Assembly (NCBI GenBank): GCA_963845285.1
Contig: CAWJRO010000016.1
Span: 62,001 to 126,000, forward strand
From: Methanobacterium_C sp963845285
Lineage (GTDB): Archaea; Methanobacteriota; Methanobacteria; Methanobacteriales; Methanobacteriaceae
Length of the DNA stretch: 64,000 bases
Direction of reading: 5' to 3'
The position numbers and the translations under genes were made by a program. The notes below the pieces were generated by a model. It was not told where the DNA came from. It searched no databases and worked only from the letters and a program-made list of their open reading frames with translations. Positions within the stretch are counted from its first letter, which is position 1, and each line of letters begins with the position of its first letter. This document shows, piece by piece, positions 28,059 to 36,780 of the stretch.

Positions 28059-29819
28059 GAGGCTGTCTCATGATTGACTTTTTTTTGGATTTTCTTTTCT
28101 GATTTTTTTCCTTTTAAGGGTTATATTTATATTTAAGGTGTTACTATATTTTATTTAGAGATTTATAGTTTTTTGGTGGTGTTTTTTATGGCTTTGAGAG
28201 AAGATAGGATTGGTCAGACTTGGTTGGTGCCTAGGCGTGTTATGGATTTTATTCCGGAAAATCATATTTGTTATTTTATTGCTAATTTGGTGGAAGAGTT
28301 AGATTTTAAAAAAATAGACCAGAGATACAGGTGCACTAAGGGTAAGGCAGCTTATTCTCGCCGAATGTTATTGAGAGTGGTTATTATGGCTTCGGTTGAT
28401 GGTGTGTTTTCATCTAGGCGGGTTGCAAGGCTTGCGGAGGAAAATGTGATTTATATGTATCTTTCAGGTATGGATAAGCCGGATTTCCATACAATTTGCA
28501 GATTTAAAATCGAATGCAGCAAACAAATTGAAGAAGCGTTTGAAATGACTGTGAATGTTGCTAAAAATATGGATATGGTTCAATTGAACCATATCGCAAT
28601 AGATGGTACTAAAATCAAAGCTAACGCTTCCCCAGCTAATCTAATTAATCAAAAAGAAATACATACAGTTCGTCAGATATTAAAAAAAGGAATAAAAACC
28701 GACAAGAAAGAAAACAAAATTTACGGCAATAAAAGAGGTGACGAAATACCACCAGAACTAACCAACCGTAAAAAAGTCCACGAAATAATCCAAAAACTAA
28801 AAAACCAAACCAAAACCACTAATGAAAATAATGCTCCTAAAGAGGAGAATAAGCTGCATAGATCTTCAGTTAAGCTTCTGGAACGGGCCTGTTCCGGTAG
28901 TCCGGAAAAGGATCGTGTTTTGAAAAAATTGGATCATGCTGAAAGGGAGTTAGAAAAGACACCACAAAAGACTGTTAGTTTAACAGACCCTGAATCACGG
29001 TGGATGATGAATAAAAAGAATCGAATGGAACTTTCATATAATATGCAAATCGCAGTGGATTATGATTCAGGAATCATACTCGCCAGCACCATAACACAAG
29101 ACCCTACAGACCACCACCAACTAATACCACAAATAGAACAAATACAAGAAACAATAGGACCCTTACCCAATTATACAAAGATTAGCGCAGATAACGGGTA
29201 TTTTACACAAACAAATCTACAATATCTAGAAGAAAATGGATTAGATGGTTACATACCTAACAGAAAACAGGCACATAAACATAAAAACAAGTTAAAAAAG
29301 GATAAACTATTTTCCAAGTACAATTTCAAATATAATCATGTCGAAGACATTTATATTTGTCCAAATAACAGAAAATTAACTTATAAAAAGACATATGAGT
29401 ATAATAACACTTGTATGCGCCAATATTATTGTAATGATTGTTTAAAATGTTCATATCAGACATTATGTGCTGGTAAGAATCGTTTTAGGATTATAACTGA
29501 TTATGGTGGTGTTTTATCAAAGCGTATGGCTTTGAAAATGGAAACAAATCAAGGCAAGGAAGAGTTTGGTAAACGAAAACAGACCGTTGAATGGCCATTT
29601 GGGAATATAAAAGAGAATTTAAGATACACAGAGTTCCTAACACGCGGCATGAACGGAATAAAAACAGAAAAAAACCTAATTAACATCTCACATAACATAA
29701 AAAGAATCTATAATCATAATAATTCTAAAATAAATAGGCAAAATCAAATAAATACCTGAAAAAAGAGGATTTTTTATAAAAACTTAAAAAATTAAAAACT
29801 TAATTCATGAGACAACCTC
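28059..29819 (+). mobile_element. IS1182-type insertion sequence, copy 2
   Basis: The same 1761-bp element as at 14818-16578, in the same orientation. GAAAAA flanks both sides (28053-28058 and 29820-29825), differing from the TTTAA around copy 1, so each copy inserted independently. Ends are GAGGCTGTCTCATGATT and CATGAGACAACCTC. The insertion separates the YdjM-like gene from the second DUF308 gene and disrupts neither. Confidence 0.9.
28188..29759 (+). CDS. IS1182-family transposase (copy 2)
   Basis: The predicted protein is identical to that of copy 1 (523 residues from ATG 28188, 528 if TTG 28173 is used). Catalytic landmarks are the same: HIAIDGTKIKANAS, ISADNGYFTQTNL and VEWPFGNIKENL. 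The internal Zn motif CNDCLKCSYQTLC is intact. No differences were noticed between the copies, including in the untranslated flanks, which indicates a very recent event or ongoing gene conversion. Codon use changes midway (GT-rich first third, A-rich remainder), as in copy 1. Confidence 0.92.
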   Translation: MALREDRIGQTWLVPRRVMDFIPENHICYFIANLVEELDFKKIDQRYRCTKGKAAYSRRMLLRVVIMASVDGVFSSRRVARLAEENVIYMYLSGMDKPDFHTICRFKIECSKQIEEAFEMTVNVAKNMDMVQLNHIAIDGTKIKANASPANLINQKEIHTVRQILKKGIKTDKKENKIYGNKRGDEIPPELTNRKKVHEIIQKLKNQTKTTNENNAPKEENKLHRSSVKLLERACSGSPEKDRVLKKLDHAERELEKTPQKTVSLTDPESRWMMNKKNRMELSYNMQIAVDYDSGIILASTITQDPTDHHQLIPQIEQIQETIGPLPNYTKISADNGYFTQTNLQYLEENGLDGYIPNRKQAHKHKNKLKKDKLFSKYNFKYNHVEDIYICPNNRKLTYKKTYEYNNTCMRQYYCNDCLKCSYQTLCAGKNRFRIITDYGGVLSKRMALKMETNQGKEEFGKRKQTVEWPFGNIKENLRYTEFLTRGMNGIKTEKNLINISHNIKRIYNHNNSKINRQNQINT

Positions 29820-29923
29820 GAAAAAATAATAAAAAAATAATAATTTTTATATGTTCTAATCATCAAAATTATCTACTATAAAAACATGGGGTTATCGGGA
29901 CCATCTTTGATGGGGGGGATTGA

Positions 29924-30418
29924 ATGATGAAAAATGGTGCTATTGGTATTTTAGCCATAATATTAGGTTTAATAGTTATGGCATTCCCACTTGCAGGTGT
30001 CATAACCGCAAGTTTTATTGCAGGATTCGCAGTTATTATGATAGCTATCTGGCTACTTATATCCAGCATAGTTCAATTCGATTCAAACAAAACAGTAGGC
30101 ATTCTTAACCTGATAATCGGCATCCTTGCCTTGATTGTGGGCATAGGATTAATATTTAACCCGGTTCTTTTCAGCTTTTTAACAGCAATCGTTCTTTACC
30201 TTGCAGGTATCTTCTTATTAGTTTCAGGTATAATCTCGCTGATTCCAGGAATGGAAAACAAGAAATCATTATGGTCCGGTATTTCCAGCATAATACTGGG
30301 TATTTTATACATAATAATAGGAATTTACGCCTTTAACCCACTTTATCTTGGAGTGTTGATAGGAGTCTGGTTAATAGTTAGTGGAGTATTCCTATTTTTA
30401 GACACAAGTATGGAATAA
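29924..30418 (+). CDS. HdeD/DUF308 family membrane protein, paralogue
   Basis: A 164-residue, six-helix DUF308 protein similar to that at 20291-20776: MMKNGAIGILAIILGLIVMA at the start, YLAGIFLLVSGIISLIPGME in the middle, and GIYAFNPLYLGVLIGVWLIV at the end. GGGGGGATTGA precedes the ATG-ATG start, so either Met (29924 or 29927) may be used. It lies directly after IS1182-type copy 2 and is followed by MITE 3 50 bases after the stop. Function unknown; stress-related by analogy with HdeD. Confidence 0.85.
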   Translation: MMKNGAIGILAIILGLIVMAFPLAGVITASFIAGFAVIMIAIWLLISSIVQFDSNKTVGILNLIIGILALIVGIGLIFNPVLFSFLTAIVLYLAGIFLLVSGIISLIPGMENKKSLWSGISSIILGILYIIIGIYAFNPLYLGVLIGVWLIVSGVFLFLDTSME

Positions 30419-30467
30419 GAAAAATTAACCGATAACCCATATCCAAATTTTTTTATTTATCTATCAA

Positions 30468-30575
30468 GAGGCTGTCTCATAGTTCAAAATTTGTAAAAAA
30501 AATAATAGTAAATAAAGCTTTAAATTCAAAAATAATGAAAATTATATAGATCACAAATAATCATGAGACAGCTTC
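30468..30575. mobile_element. MITE 3 (IS1182-type ends) with 5-bp duplication
   Basis: A 108-bp element beginning GAGGCTGTCTCATAG and ending ATCATGAGACAGCTTC, flanked by ATCAA on both sides (30463-30467 and 30576-30580). The interior closely matches MITE 1 (AATAATAGTAAA...GCTTTAAATTCAAAAATAAT). It lies between converging genes, so it may also supply the terminator for either. Confidence 0.9.
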
Positions 30576-30592
30576 ATCAATTAAAAAAAGGT

Positions 30593-31222
30593 TTAAAATC
30601 CTTTTAAAGATTTATATGCCATTTTAATGTGAATTGAACCGTTATTAGTGCAGGGGCCGTGTCCTGGGAGAAGGTATTCAACATCAAGTTTGCTGAGTCT
30701 GGTAAGGGACTCCCTCATATCGTTCATGTTGCCACCGAGATCTGTACGGCCAAAGCTACCATTTGCAAAGATTGTATCTCCAGATATGAGGTTTTTACCA
30801 TCGTAAAGACAGATTCCACCCGCCGTGTGACCAGGAGTGTGTAAAACCTCAAAATCATGGATTTTGTCGCCTTCTTCCAGTTTCAGGTCAACTTTCAGTC
30901 CCTCAATGGATTTTCCGAACATATGGGCAACAGTTGCATCATTATCACCTTTTTCAAGAATTAATGCATCTTCCCTGTGCATTGCAACTTTAAGATCCAG
31001 GTACCTGTTTCCCCCAATATGGTCGTAGTGGTTGTGGGTGTTCACAATCATGGATAAGTCCTCAGGGTTTAAACCAGCTTTTTTAATGGAATCCGTGATA
31101 TATTGAATGTTATCTCCAGTTCCTGTGTCAACTATGATATCATCAAAGACGTAGACATTCGAATCTGAGCCCATTCCCTCTATCATGAGGATGTCGTTGA
31201 TTTTTTTCAATGTTATCACCAT
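30593..31222 (-). CDS. MBL-fold metallohydrolase (glyoxalase II-like)
   Basis: A 209-residue metallo-beta-lactamase-fold protein. The zinc motif THNHYDHIGG is at ~62-71, followed by LHTPGHTAGGICLY (~128-141), LISGDTIFANGSFGRTDLGG (~146-165) and LLPGHGPC (~188-195), matching the glyoxalase II/YcbL group. It probably hydrolyses a thioester or a related substrate in the cytoplasm; the true substrate is unknown. ATG 31222 is given as start, but TTG 31210, preceded by GGTGAT, is equally plausible and shortens the protein by four residues. It sits downstream of the tRNA pair. Confidence 0.92.
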   Translation of the reverse strand: MVITLKKINDILMIEGMGSDSNVYVFDDIIVDTGTGDNIQYITDSIKKAGLNPEDLSMIVNTHNHYDHIGGNRYLDLKVAMHREDALILEKGDNDATVAHMFGKSIEGLKVDLKLEEGDKIHDFEVLHTPGHTAGGICLYDGKNLISGDTIFANGSFGRTDLGGNMNDMRESLTRLSKLDVEYLLPGHGPCTNNGSIHIKMAYKSLKGF

Positions 31223-31435
31223 AATATTAATTCAAAATCTCTAGTATTAAAACTTCAATATTTTAAGGATTTTTTAAAGGTTGATTTAAGATCCGTCTGT
31301 TTTCAATGCAAAATTTTAAAGATCTTTTTTAAAGATTAACAACCGCATAATTTAAATATAATGTTTAAATTATCTTTTTAAACTCATAAATCTTTTTTAG
31401 AATTAGTAAAATTAGAAATAACTGGTAAGAATGAG

Positions 31436-31579
<144 letters not shown>

Positions 31580-31618
31580 ATCCTACAAATACACCACATA
31601 AATGTGGTTTTAAATTCT

Positions 31619-31695
<77 letters not shown>

Positions 31696-31716
31696 TTAGT
31701 TATAAAGTTACGTTTT

Positions 31717-31730
31717 GTTTATATTTAAAC
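31717..31730 (-). promoter_or_regulatory. TATA box of the tRNA-Cys/tRNA-Trp transcript
   Basis: On the minus strand the sequence reads GTTTAAATATAAAC, an archaeal TATA box centred about 28 bases upstream of the tRNA-Cys 5' end. This spacing suits transcription starting at or just before the mature tRNA. No separate promoter is evident between the two tRNAs. Confidence 0.6.
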
Positions 31731-31793
31731 CTTACGGAGGGATTTATGTAATTTATATGGAATTTAAGAATTTTTATGCATTTATTATGCAAA

Positions 31794-32174
31794 TTAACTT
31801 ACAATTGTTATTTCACTTGCAGTAGCCTCTGGAGGGTAAGATGACATTACAGGTCCCACAAAACGGATCTCAACATTTTTTCCAGATTTAATGTGGTCAT
31901 ATGATGAAGCAACTTGTTTATTCCCATCTTGTTGGAATATATGGGTTTCATTTGTTATTTTAACAGATACATTTAGATTCCGATTGCCCTTCATCACAAC
32001 CCCCTGAACGAGTATTGAGTTAGGCGAATCTAAAGTGGGTTGTGGGCTGTTCTGACAGACACCAATAATTTGACCTTTCATATCCACAGAAGTGCCACCT
32101 GTTGCACATAAAACACCAAATACAACCCCCAAAAACATGAAAAATAGTAATGCAACCAGTGTGATAACCTTCAT
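31794..32174 (-). CDS. Exported small protein with N-terminal membrane anchor
   Basis: The open frame extends upstream to 32267, but ATG 32174, preceded by AAGGGGAAG, gives a proper signal/anchor helix right at the start (VITLVALLFFMFLGVVFGVL). That leaves 126 residues. The exported part looks like a small beta barrel: MKGQIIGVCQNSP, VVMKGNRNLNVSVKITNETH, YDHIKSGKNVEIRFVG and TASEITIVS. It resembles DUF3221/OB-like small secreted proteins, but the match is loose and no function can be given. It stands alone upstream of the tRNA pair. Confidence 0.65.
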   Translation of the reverse strand: MKVITLVALLFFMFLGVVFGVLCATGGTSVDMKGQIIGVCQNSPQPTLDSPNSILVQGVVMKGNRNLNVSVKITNETHIFQQDGNKQVASSYDHIKSGKNVEIRFVGPVMSSYPPEATASEITIVS

Positions 32175-32443
32175 TTCTTCCCCTTCTAAATGATGTTTAA
32201 GCTTGAAATTTTCCAGACTTGAAATTTGTCTTAAATCTATATCAATACTTTTAATTGTAATCTGCAATCTTATATTTTATAAATTATTCTATAAATCATT
32301 GTTGGAACCAACTAACTCATTACAATTTATTTTATATTATTATTTAAAGATCAAGGTGTAAATCAACTACACTAAAATTCTCTCTAAAAAAATATATGTG
32401 ATTTCAGACACATATTAATATAAAAATAAGGGAGGTTAATATC

Positions 32444-32695
32444 ATGGTCTGGGATCCTGTAACCTTACTGAACCTTATATTCTGCGTAATAATAGTAATT
32501 CTTGGATATTGGGTTTATAGGAAAAAAGAAAATATTATGGCCATCTACATTGCCATAGCTTTCGGTCTTTTTGGTATTTCACATTTTGCAATACTTTTAG
32601 GCTCTCCAAGTTCTGCGGTTTCACTTCTTGTGATAAGGACACTTGGATATCTAGTTGTCATATTTGCATTGTATAAGGCAGCTTTTGGACGTTGA
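32444..32695 (+). CDS. Small membrane protein, two to three helices
   Basis: An 83-residue protein with GGGAGG well placed before the ATG. It is hydrophobic throughout, with helices near residues 6-22, 30-50 and 60-78, and a basic YRKKEN between the first two. I do not recognise a family. It is divergent from the exported small protein next to it and shares an AT-rich promoter region with it. Real gene status rests on the ribosome-binding site and composition. Confidence 0.65.
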   Translation: MVWDPVTLLNLIFCVIIVILGYWVYRKKENIMAIYIAIAFGLFGISHFAILLGSPSSAVSLLVIRTLGYLVVIFALYKAAFGR

Positions 32696-32804
32696 TACCA
32701 AAAATTGGGTTATATTAAATTTTAACCCATTAAATTAGCTTTGCTTTTAAATTCCCTGTTTTTGAAAAAAAATAATTCCCTGATCTAAACCCCAATATAC
32801 TCAT

Positions 32805-32854
32805 TTCTATTATGTTCCTTCCTAATAAATTCTATTATGTTCCTTCCTAATAAA
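32805..32854. repeat. Perfect 25-bp tandem duplication
   Basis: TTCTATTATGTTCCTTCCTA followed by ATAAA occurs twice head to tail (32805-32829 and 32830-32854) without a mismatch. It lies in a 204-base gap between converging genes, about 45 bases after the ProC-like gene's stop. A recent slippage duplication is the simplest explanation. Confidence 0.9.
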
Positions 32855-32899
32855 TCATTTAATTCCATCTACTTACATCCTACGTTGTTAAATTAATGA

Positions 32900-33712
32900 T
32901 TAAAATTTAGAATTCCTTTTTAAGACTTCATGTTTACCTATAGTGGTTTTGAAAAGCTTATCAAACACAGAGGGCAGATCTCTTTCTAAAACTTTTAACC
33001 CTTCCTCTGTAATACCTCCAGGAGTAGCAACCCTCGATATAATATCTTCAACCCCCATATTTTCTTCATATAAAAGTTTTGAAGTTCCATAAAAGGTTTT
33101 TATAACCATTTTTTCCGTTTCCTGCATTGAAAAACCACTGATTCTTGATCCTGCCTCCGCAAACTTCAGAAGAACCAACGCCAGGAATGCAGGAGAACAG
33201 CTAGTGAGATTTGTTGCTGCCTCCAGATCTTCTTCATTAATGATCTTAACATCCCCAATGGCCCCGAAGATCTTAGCCACAAATTCAGCATCTTTAATAT
33301 TAACATCATGGCTGTGACAGACCAGTGAAATTCCTTCACCTACTTTTGACGTTATTGTGGGAATAACCTTGCTTATCTTTCCTGGAAAAATATCTGCAAC
33401 ATCCTCTAATGACAAGCCTGCTGATATATAAATAACATGAACATCTTTCATGAAAAATTTATTTATTTCTTTTATTACTCCTTTTAAATCATCAGTACCA
33501 ACAAAAATAAAGATTTTACGGCATTTTTGAGCCAAATCCATGTTATTATGAGCTATTTCAACTTCAGGATATTCCTTTTTTAAATCTACCAATTTAGACT
33601 CTGTTTTCGTTGTTATGATAACTTCTTCAGGATGAAGAACCCCAGAAAATAAAATTCCATTTATTATCATGCTGCCCATGCTGCCGTATCCTATAAAACC
33701 TATTTTTTCCAA
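32900..33712 (-). CDS. Pyrroline-5-carboxylate reductase-like protein
   Basis: A 270-residue NAD(P)-binding oxidoreductase of the ProC family. The Rossmann motif is KIGFIGYGSMGSMIINGIL at the N-terminus; the C-terminal dimerisation domain includes SPAFLALVLLKFAEAGSR and the ProC-like RVATPGGITEEGLKVLE (ProC proteins have SPGGTT-AL). ProC reduces pyrroline-5-carboxylate to proline; the substituted catalytic segment means a related imine substrate is possible. The start is TTG 33712 with GGGGGATTT upstream. Neighbouring upstream sequence is a broken methyltransferase gene. Confidence 0.85.
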   Translation of the reverse strand: MEKIGFIGYGSMGSMIINGILFSGVLHPEEVIITTKTESKLVDLKKEYPEVEIAHNNMDLAQKCRKIFIFVGTDDLKGVIKEINKFFMKDVHVIYISAGLSLEDVADIFPGKISKVIPTITSKVGEGISLVCHSHDVNIKDAEFVAKIFGAIGDVKIINEEDLEAATNLTSCSPAFLALVLLKFAEAGSRISGFSMQETEKMVIKTFYGTSKLLYEENMGVEDIISRVATPGGITEEGLKVLERDLPSVFDKLFKTTIGKHEVLKRNSKF

Positions 33713-33787
33713 TTAAATCCCCCCAATATCATTTAAAACATACAATATGGTTTCAATATCTTCCTTCATGCCGTAACCCTGAAGAAG

Positions 33788-34038
33788 TTATAAAAGAAAC
33801 TTTGTCTGGTTTAACGATTCCCAGGATATGTCTATGGAGGTTATTTCAGCTTCAGGACTGTTTTTAGCCAGTGTAATTGTTTGAGCTCCCACACACATCC
33901 AGCTTCTAGAACTTTGCTCCCATGAGGGTAAGCTGTATCTGAGTGCAGTATTCCTGTCAAAGTATCAGCTTGATTGGTAAGCCTGTGGGCTTCCCTATTT
34001 GAATACCCATGCACATATTTTATAGTAAACCCTCCCAA
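33788..34038 (-). pseudogene. Truncated, frameshifted SAM-dependent methyltransferase
   Basis: The frame reads YVHGYSNREAHRLTNQADTL, then SKVLEAGC at the start of the SAM-binding glycine loop. There it is broken: the current frame runs out at 33841, while a shifted frame continues GAQTITLAKNSPEAEITSID and stops at 33788. Joined, this is the first ~83 residues of a class I methyltransferase; the remaining two thirds are missing. The damage hits the GxGxG motif, so no function remains. Its 5' end overlaps the transglutaminase-like gene end by some 19 bases, as in a former operon. Confidence 0.75.
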
Positions 34039-34622
34039 ATCCGTTCATCTACAAGTATTTCCATGAGTTCATCAACAGTTTTAACACCTTTAAATGATTC
34101 TGTAACTACTTCAAGTGGTTCGCTGTATATTCCAGGATAATCCACTTCTTCAAGATCTGAAACTGGAAATGCGAGTTTTTCTGTATCCAATGAAAACTGA
34201 GCATCCACATCTTCCCTGTTGCCCCGAGCATCCAATCTGTGCCAGCCCCCATCCAGAAATACTGCATTCAAACCATGCAATATGTAACCATCTTCATGAG
34301 TAAGTTTTTGATAACAGAACCCAGTGGGTATTTCAAGAAAACGCAGCAGGGCTGCCAAAAGGTTGGATTTTGCAAAACATAAACCCTGACCCTCTTTCAA
34401 AACTTCTGATGCCTTAAAAGTCACTATTTGCCCACCAATATCAAGTGAATGGGGCAGTTCATCCCTGACAAATTCATAGATGTTTTTAACCATTTCAATC
34501 CGGTTTTGAGAGTTTATGGATAATTCTAGTGCCTTTTTCTGTATATTAGGATCGTAATAGTCAATGATCTGTGAATGTGCAATATATCCTGTGATATCAT
34601 CTTCCATTTGTACAAGCTGCAC
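34020..34622 (-). CDS. Transglutaminase-like protease-fold protein
   Basis: About 200 residues with a transglutaminase-like core. The catalytic Cys lies in GQGLCFAKSNLLAALLRFL (near residue 89), and His and Asp in GGWHRLDARGN. The family includes cysteine proteases and peptide-modifying enzymes; the substrate here is unknown. GTG 34622 with TTGGAGGT upstream is the preferred start; a TTG at 34637 would lie within that ribosome-binding site. It overlaps the methyltransferase relic downstream, suggesting former co-transcription. Confidence 0.82.
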   Translation of the reverse strand: MQLVQMEDDITGYIAHSQIIDYYDPNIQKKALELSINSQNRIEMVKNIYEFVRDELPHSLDIGGQIVTFKASEVLKEGQGLCFAKSNLLAALLRFLEIPTGFCYQKLTHEDGYILHGLNAVFLDGGWHRLDARGNREDVDAQFSLDTEKLAFPVSDLEEVDYPGIYSEPLEVVTESFKGVKTVDELMEILVDERIWEGLL

Positions 34623-34703
34623 TTTAAAAACCTCCAAAAAAATGTTAGTTATACATCTACAATGAGTATAATTAAATCTTAATAAAAATTAGATAAAAAT
34701 CTC

Positions 34704-34732
34704 TGAATTTTCACACCAAAACAGACACCCTG
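34704..34732 (-). repeat. Solitary 29-bp end of the IS4-like element
   Basis: TGAATTTTCACACCAAAACA followed by GACACCCTG matches the right end of the element at 3434-4680 (4652-4680) with one difference. No left end or transposase is near, so this is a remnant or footprint. The surrounding 34638-34764 gap is otherwise AT-rich and lies between two minus-strand genes. Confidence 0.8.
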
Positions 34733-34764
34733 TTTCTTAATCATTTCCTTCAGAATTTAGTTAG

Positions 34765-35253
34765 TCAGATTCTCATCTTTTCAACCAGTTTAATCACTTT
34801 ATCAGGGTTTCTGGTTGAAAATATAAACTCTCTGAATTTCTTATTTTTAAGCAAAACTGTAAGTTGAGATGTTTGTGGAACTGTGTAAGCAAGCCGCCTT
34901 TTGCCTTTAGATTTTTCAAAACGTATGCCCCAGCCACCATAGGTCCACAAGGGGACTTCTTCCTTGTAGCACCTTTCAATGTTTTCCCACGTCACCTTGT
35001 AGCTTAAAACCCCAAATCGCACTGATAGAAACTCAGAAGTTAATTTAAGAGTCATAAAACTGAAATTAAGTGTGAAAAGTAAGAATAAAATAAATATCAA
35101 TCCCAATAGCCATGTTGGGGCTCTATTATCACCTAAAGGCCCTATAACTATTTGGTAGACAGTTAAAACCATGAAAAGTATTGTGAAAATTGTAAAAATT
35201 AGGGTTGACCATTTTGAGAACAGTTTTTCTTCATAAAGAGTGTTAGGTTCCAT
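34765..35253 (-). CDS. Two-helix membrane protein with PH-like domain
   Basis: Starting at ATG 35253 gives 162 residues. Two membrane helices (LIFTIFTILFMVLTVYQIVI and LLGLIFILFLLFTLNFSFM) are followed by a soluble domain: LTSEFLSVRFGVLSYKVTWE, then WTYGGWGIRFEKSKGKRRLA and VLLKNKKFREFIFSTRNPDK. This layout resembles bacterial PH-domain (DUF304/YdbS-like) membrane proteins. No function is known. It is the first gene downstream of the broken RibD-like gene. Confidence 0.7.
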   Translation of the reverse strand: MEPNTLYEEKLFSKWSTLIFTIFTILFMVLTVYQIVIGPLGDNRAPTWLLGLIFILFLLFTLNFSFMTLKLTSEFLSVRFGVLSYKVTWENIERCYKEEVPLWTYGGWGIRFEKSKGKRRLAYTVPQTSQLTVLLKNKKFREFIFSTRNPDKVIKLVEKMRI

Positions 35254-35333
35254 TTTTACACGTTCACCAATATTTATTATTTTAGATCTTAACACATGAT
35301 TTAATTACACCCCTATTTAAAGACCTGCAAGAT

Positions 35334-36004
35334 CTATTTAAAGACACTGTACTGTAACCAGACAAAATTGGCCTTCAAATTTTCAACCTTAACCAACACG
35401 GGTTGAACCTTGCTTCCTCCAGAGGGGTTTAGTTCTGATGCAGGAAAGATAGAACTTGAAGATTTGCCCCCCACAAGTTCTGGATGTATCAATACATTAA
35501 CTTCATCCACAAGTCCTTCTCGGAAAAGTACACCGTTGAGTACGCCCCCACTGTCAACTCTCAAGGATTTAACTCCAAATTGGACGTTTAATTCATTTAA
35601 AGCAGCCCCCAGATCAACTTTCTGGTATCCTATCACCATGTGCTTTAGGTACCTTTCTTCCAGAAAGTCCAGGTATTCTTGAGGTGTGGATCTGGAGCAT
35701 AAAACCAGAATGTCCCTAAAATAGGGCATCTCACGCACTTCATTCCAGACACGAATCTGACCCTTACTATCTGGAACTACAAGAAGAGGTCTTTCATCTT
35801 CTGGATCTATCTGAGGCTCTTCACCCTCTCCTCGAACTTCTTCAGTTGAGCATTTAACTCTGCCAGTACAGTGTTACTCCCCATTAAAACAGCATCTAAC
35901 TCCCATTTGGAAGCTATTTCATTATACAACTCTTTATCCACATCCAAACCAATTGTGCGCCCATCTAAACTGACTGCATCGTATACAATAACCCGCGGTA
36001 TCAT
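35334..36004 (-). pseudogene. RibD C-terminal (dihydrofolate reductase-fold) reductase with frameshift
   Basis: Two frames form one reductase of about 223 residues. The first (36004-35807) reads VIVYDAVSLDGRTIGLDVDK and VLMGSNTVLAELNAQ. The second, shifted by one base near 35840, continues EEPQIDPEDERPLLVVPDSK, then FGVKSLRVDSGGVLNGVLFR and VDEVNVLIHPELVGG. These are RibD-C/DHFR-like motifs of riboflavin pathway reductases (2,5-diamino-6-ribosylamino-pyrimidinone reductase type). One base lost or gained in GAGGAGAGGGTG separates them. Either the gene is recently inactivated or the base is a sequencing error; the rest is undamaged. Confidence 0.82.
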
Positions 36005-36268
36005 ATCTCTATCCCCCTTTGAAATACAAAAACATCTTCCTTTAATAAAATTTGGGATGAATTAGTTATTGTATTTTTTGCGAAAATTATATTTCAAAAA
36101 ATATAAAGAAGAACTATCTCAACTAAGGTAGGAGCTGCAATATAAACAAGATTTATCCAAATTTAATGCTTAATGAGTTTAATTTTCTTAAATTTGTTGT
36201 TACTAAGATTATTTTTCAAATTGAAGGATAAATAGGTTATTTTTCAAATTTTGGATAAAAAGCGTCAT

Positions 36269-36691
36269 TTAGTTTTTAATTGGAGATCTAACTGAAATCA
36301 GATTTTCAATGTCTGTTAAATCCATATCTGGCGTCACTTTCAGGTAAAACCATTTACCTTCACGGATAGGATTTGTCTCTTCGATGATTTTCTCAGTACC
36401 TGATGCAAGATCCAGTTTCAAAGCATTTTGAACCTCTTTGCCGTTGAGGATGATTTGAACCATAAATTCGTTGTTTCCAGGATACATTGAAATCAACACG
36501 CGGCCGAATTTGCGATATCTAATTGCCCAACCAAAGTTCTTACCATAAAACTTGAATTCACCCGTAATTTTGTAGTTATCTTCAATAAAACTTATCAACT
36601 CATCCCAGAGTGGTTTAACCGCAGATAATGTTTCGAAAATCTCTTCTTCTGCAGGTTCGTGCATTTTATCTGTAAATGTTCCTTTGCTCAT
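36269..36691 (-). CDS. DUF3788 family protein
   Basis: A 140-residue cytosolic protein with the DUF3788 pattern: WDELISFIEDNYKITGEFKF, YGKNFGWAIRYRKFGRVLIS and the ending GKWFYLKVTPDMDLTDIENL. The family is widespread in anaerobic bacteria and methanogens and is uncharacterised. It is monocistronic, with 264 AT-rich bases before the next gene. Family call is confident; no role can be given. Confidence 0.85.
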   Translation of the reverse strand: MSKGTFTDKMHEPAEEEIFETLSAVKPLWDELISFIEDNYKITGEFKFYGKNFGWAIRYRKFGRVLISMYPGNNEFMVQIILNGKEVQNALKLDLASGTEKIIEETNPIREGKWFYLKVTPDMDLTDIENLISVRSPIKN

Positions 36692-36780
36692 TTATTCACC
36701 TGAAATTATTTTTGTAGAATTTTGAATAAATATTGAAGGATAATTAATAGGTTGAAAGGTTAGTATGGATTTTCAAGGCA

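Noticed and set aside
14818..29819. Composite transposon bounded by the two IS1182-type copies
   Set aside because: The genes between them are core chromosomal (ftr, trkH/trkA, TRAM protein) and each copy has its own, different flanking duplication, so independent insertions are simpler.
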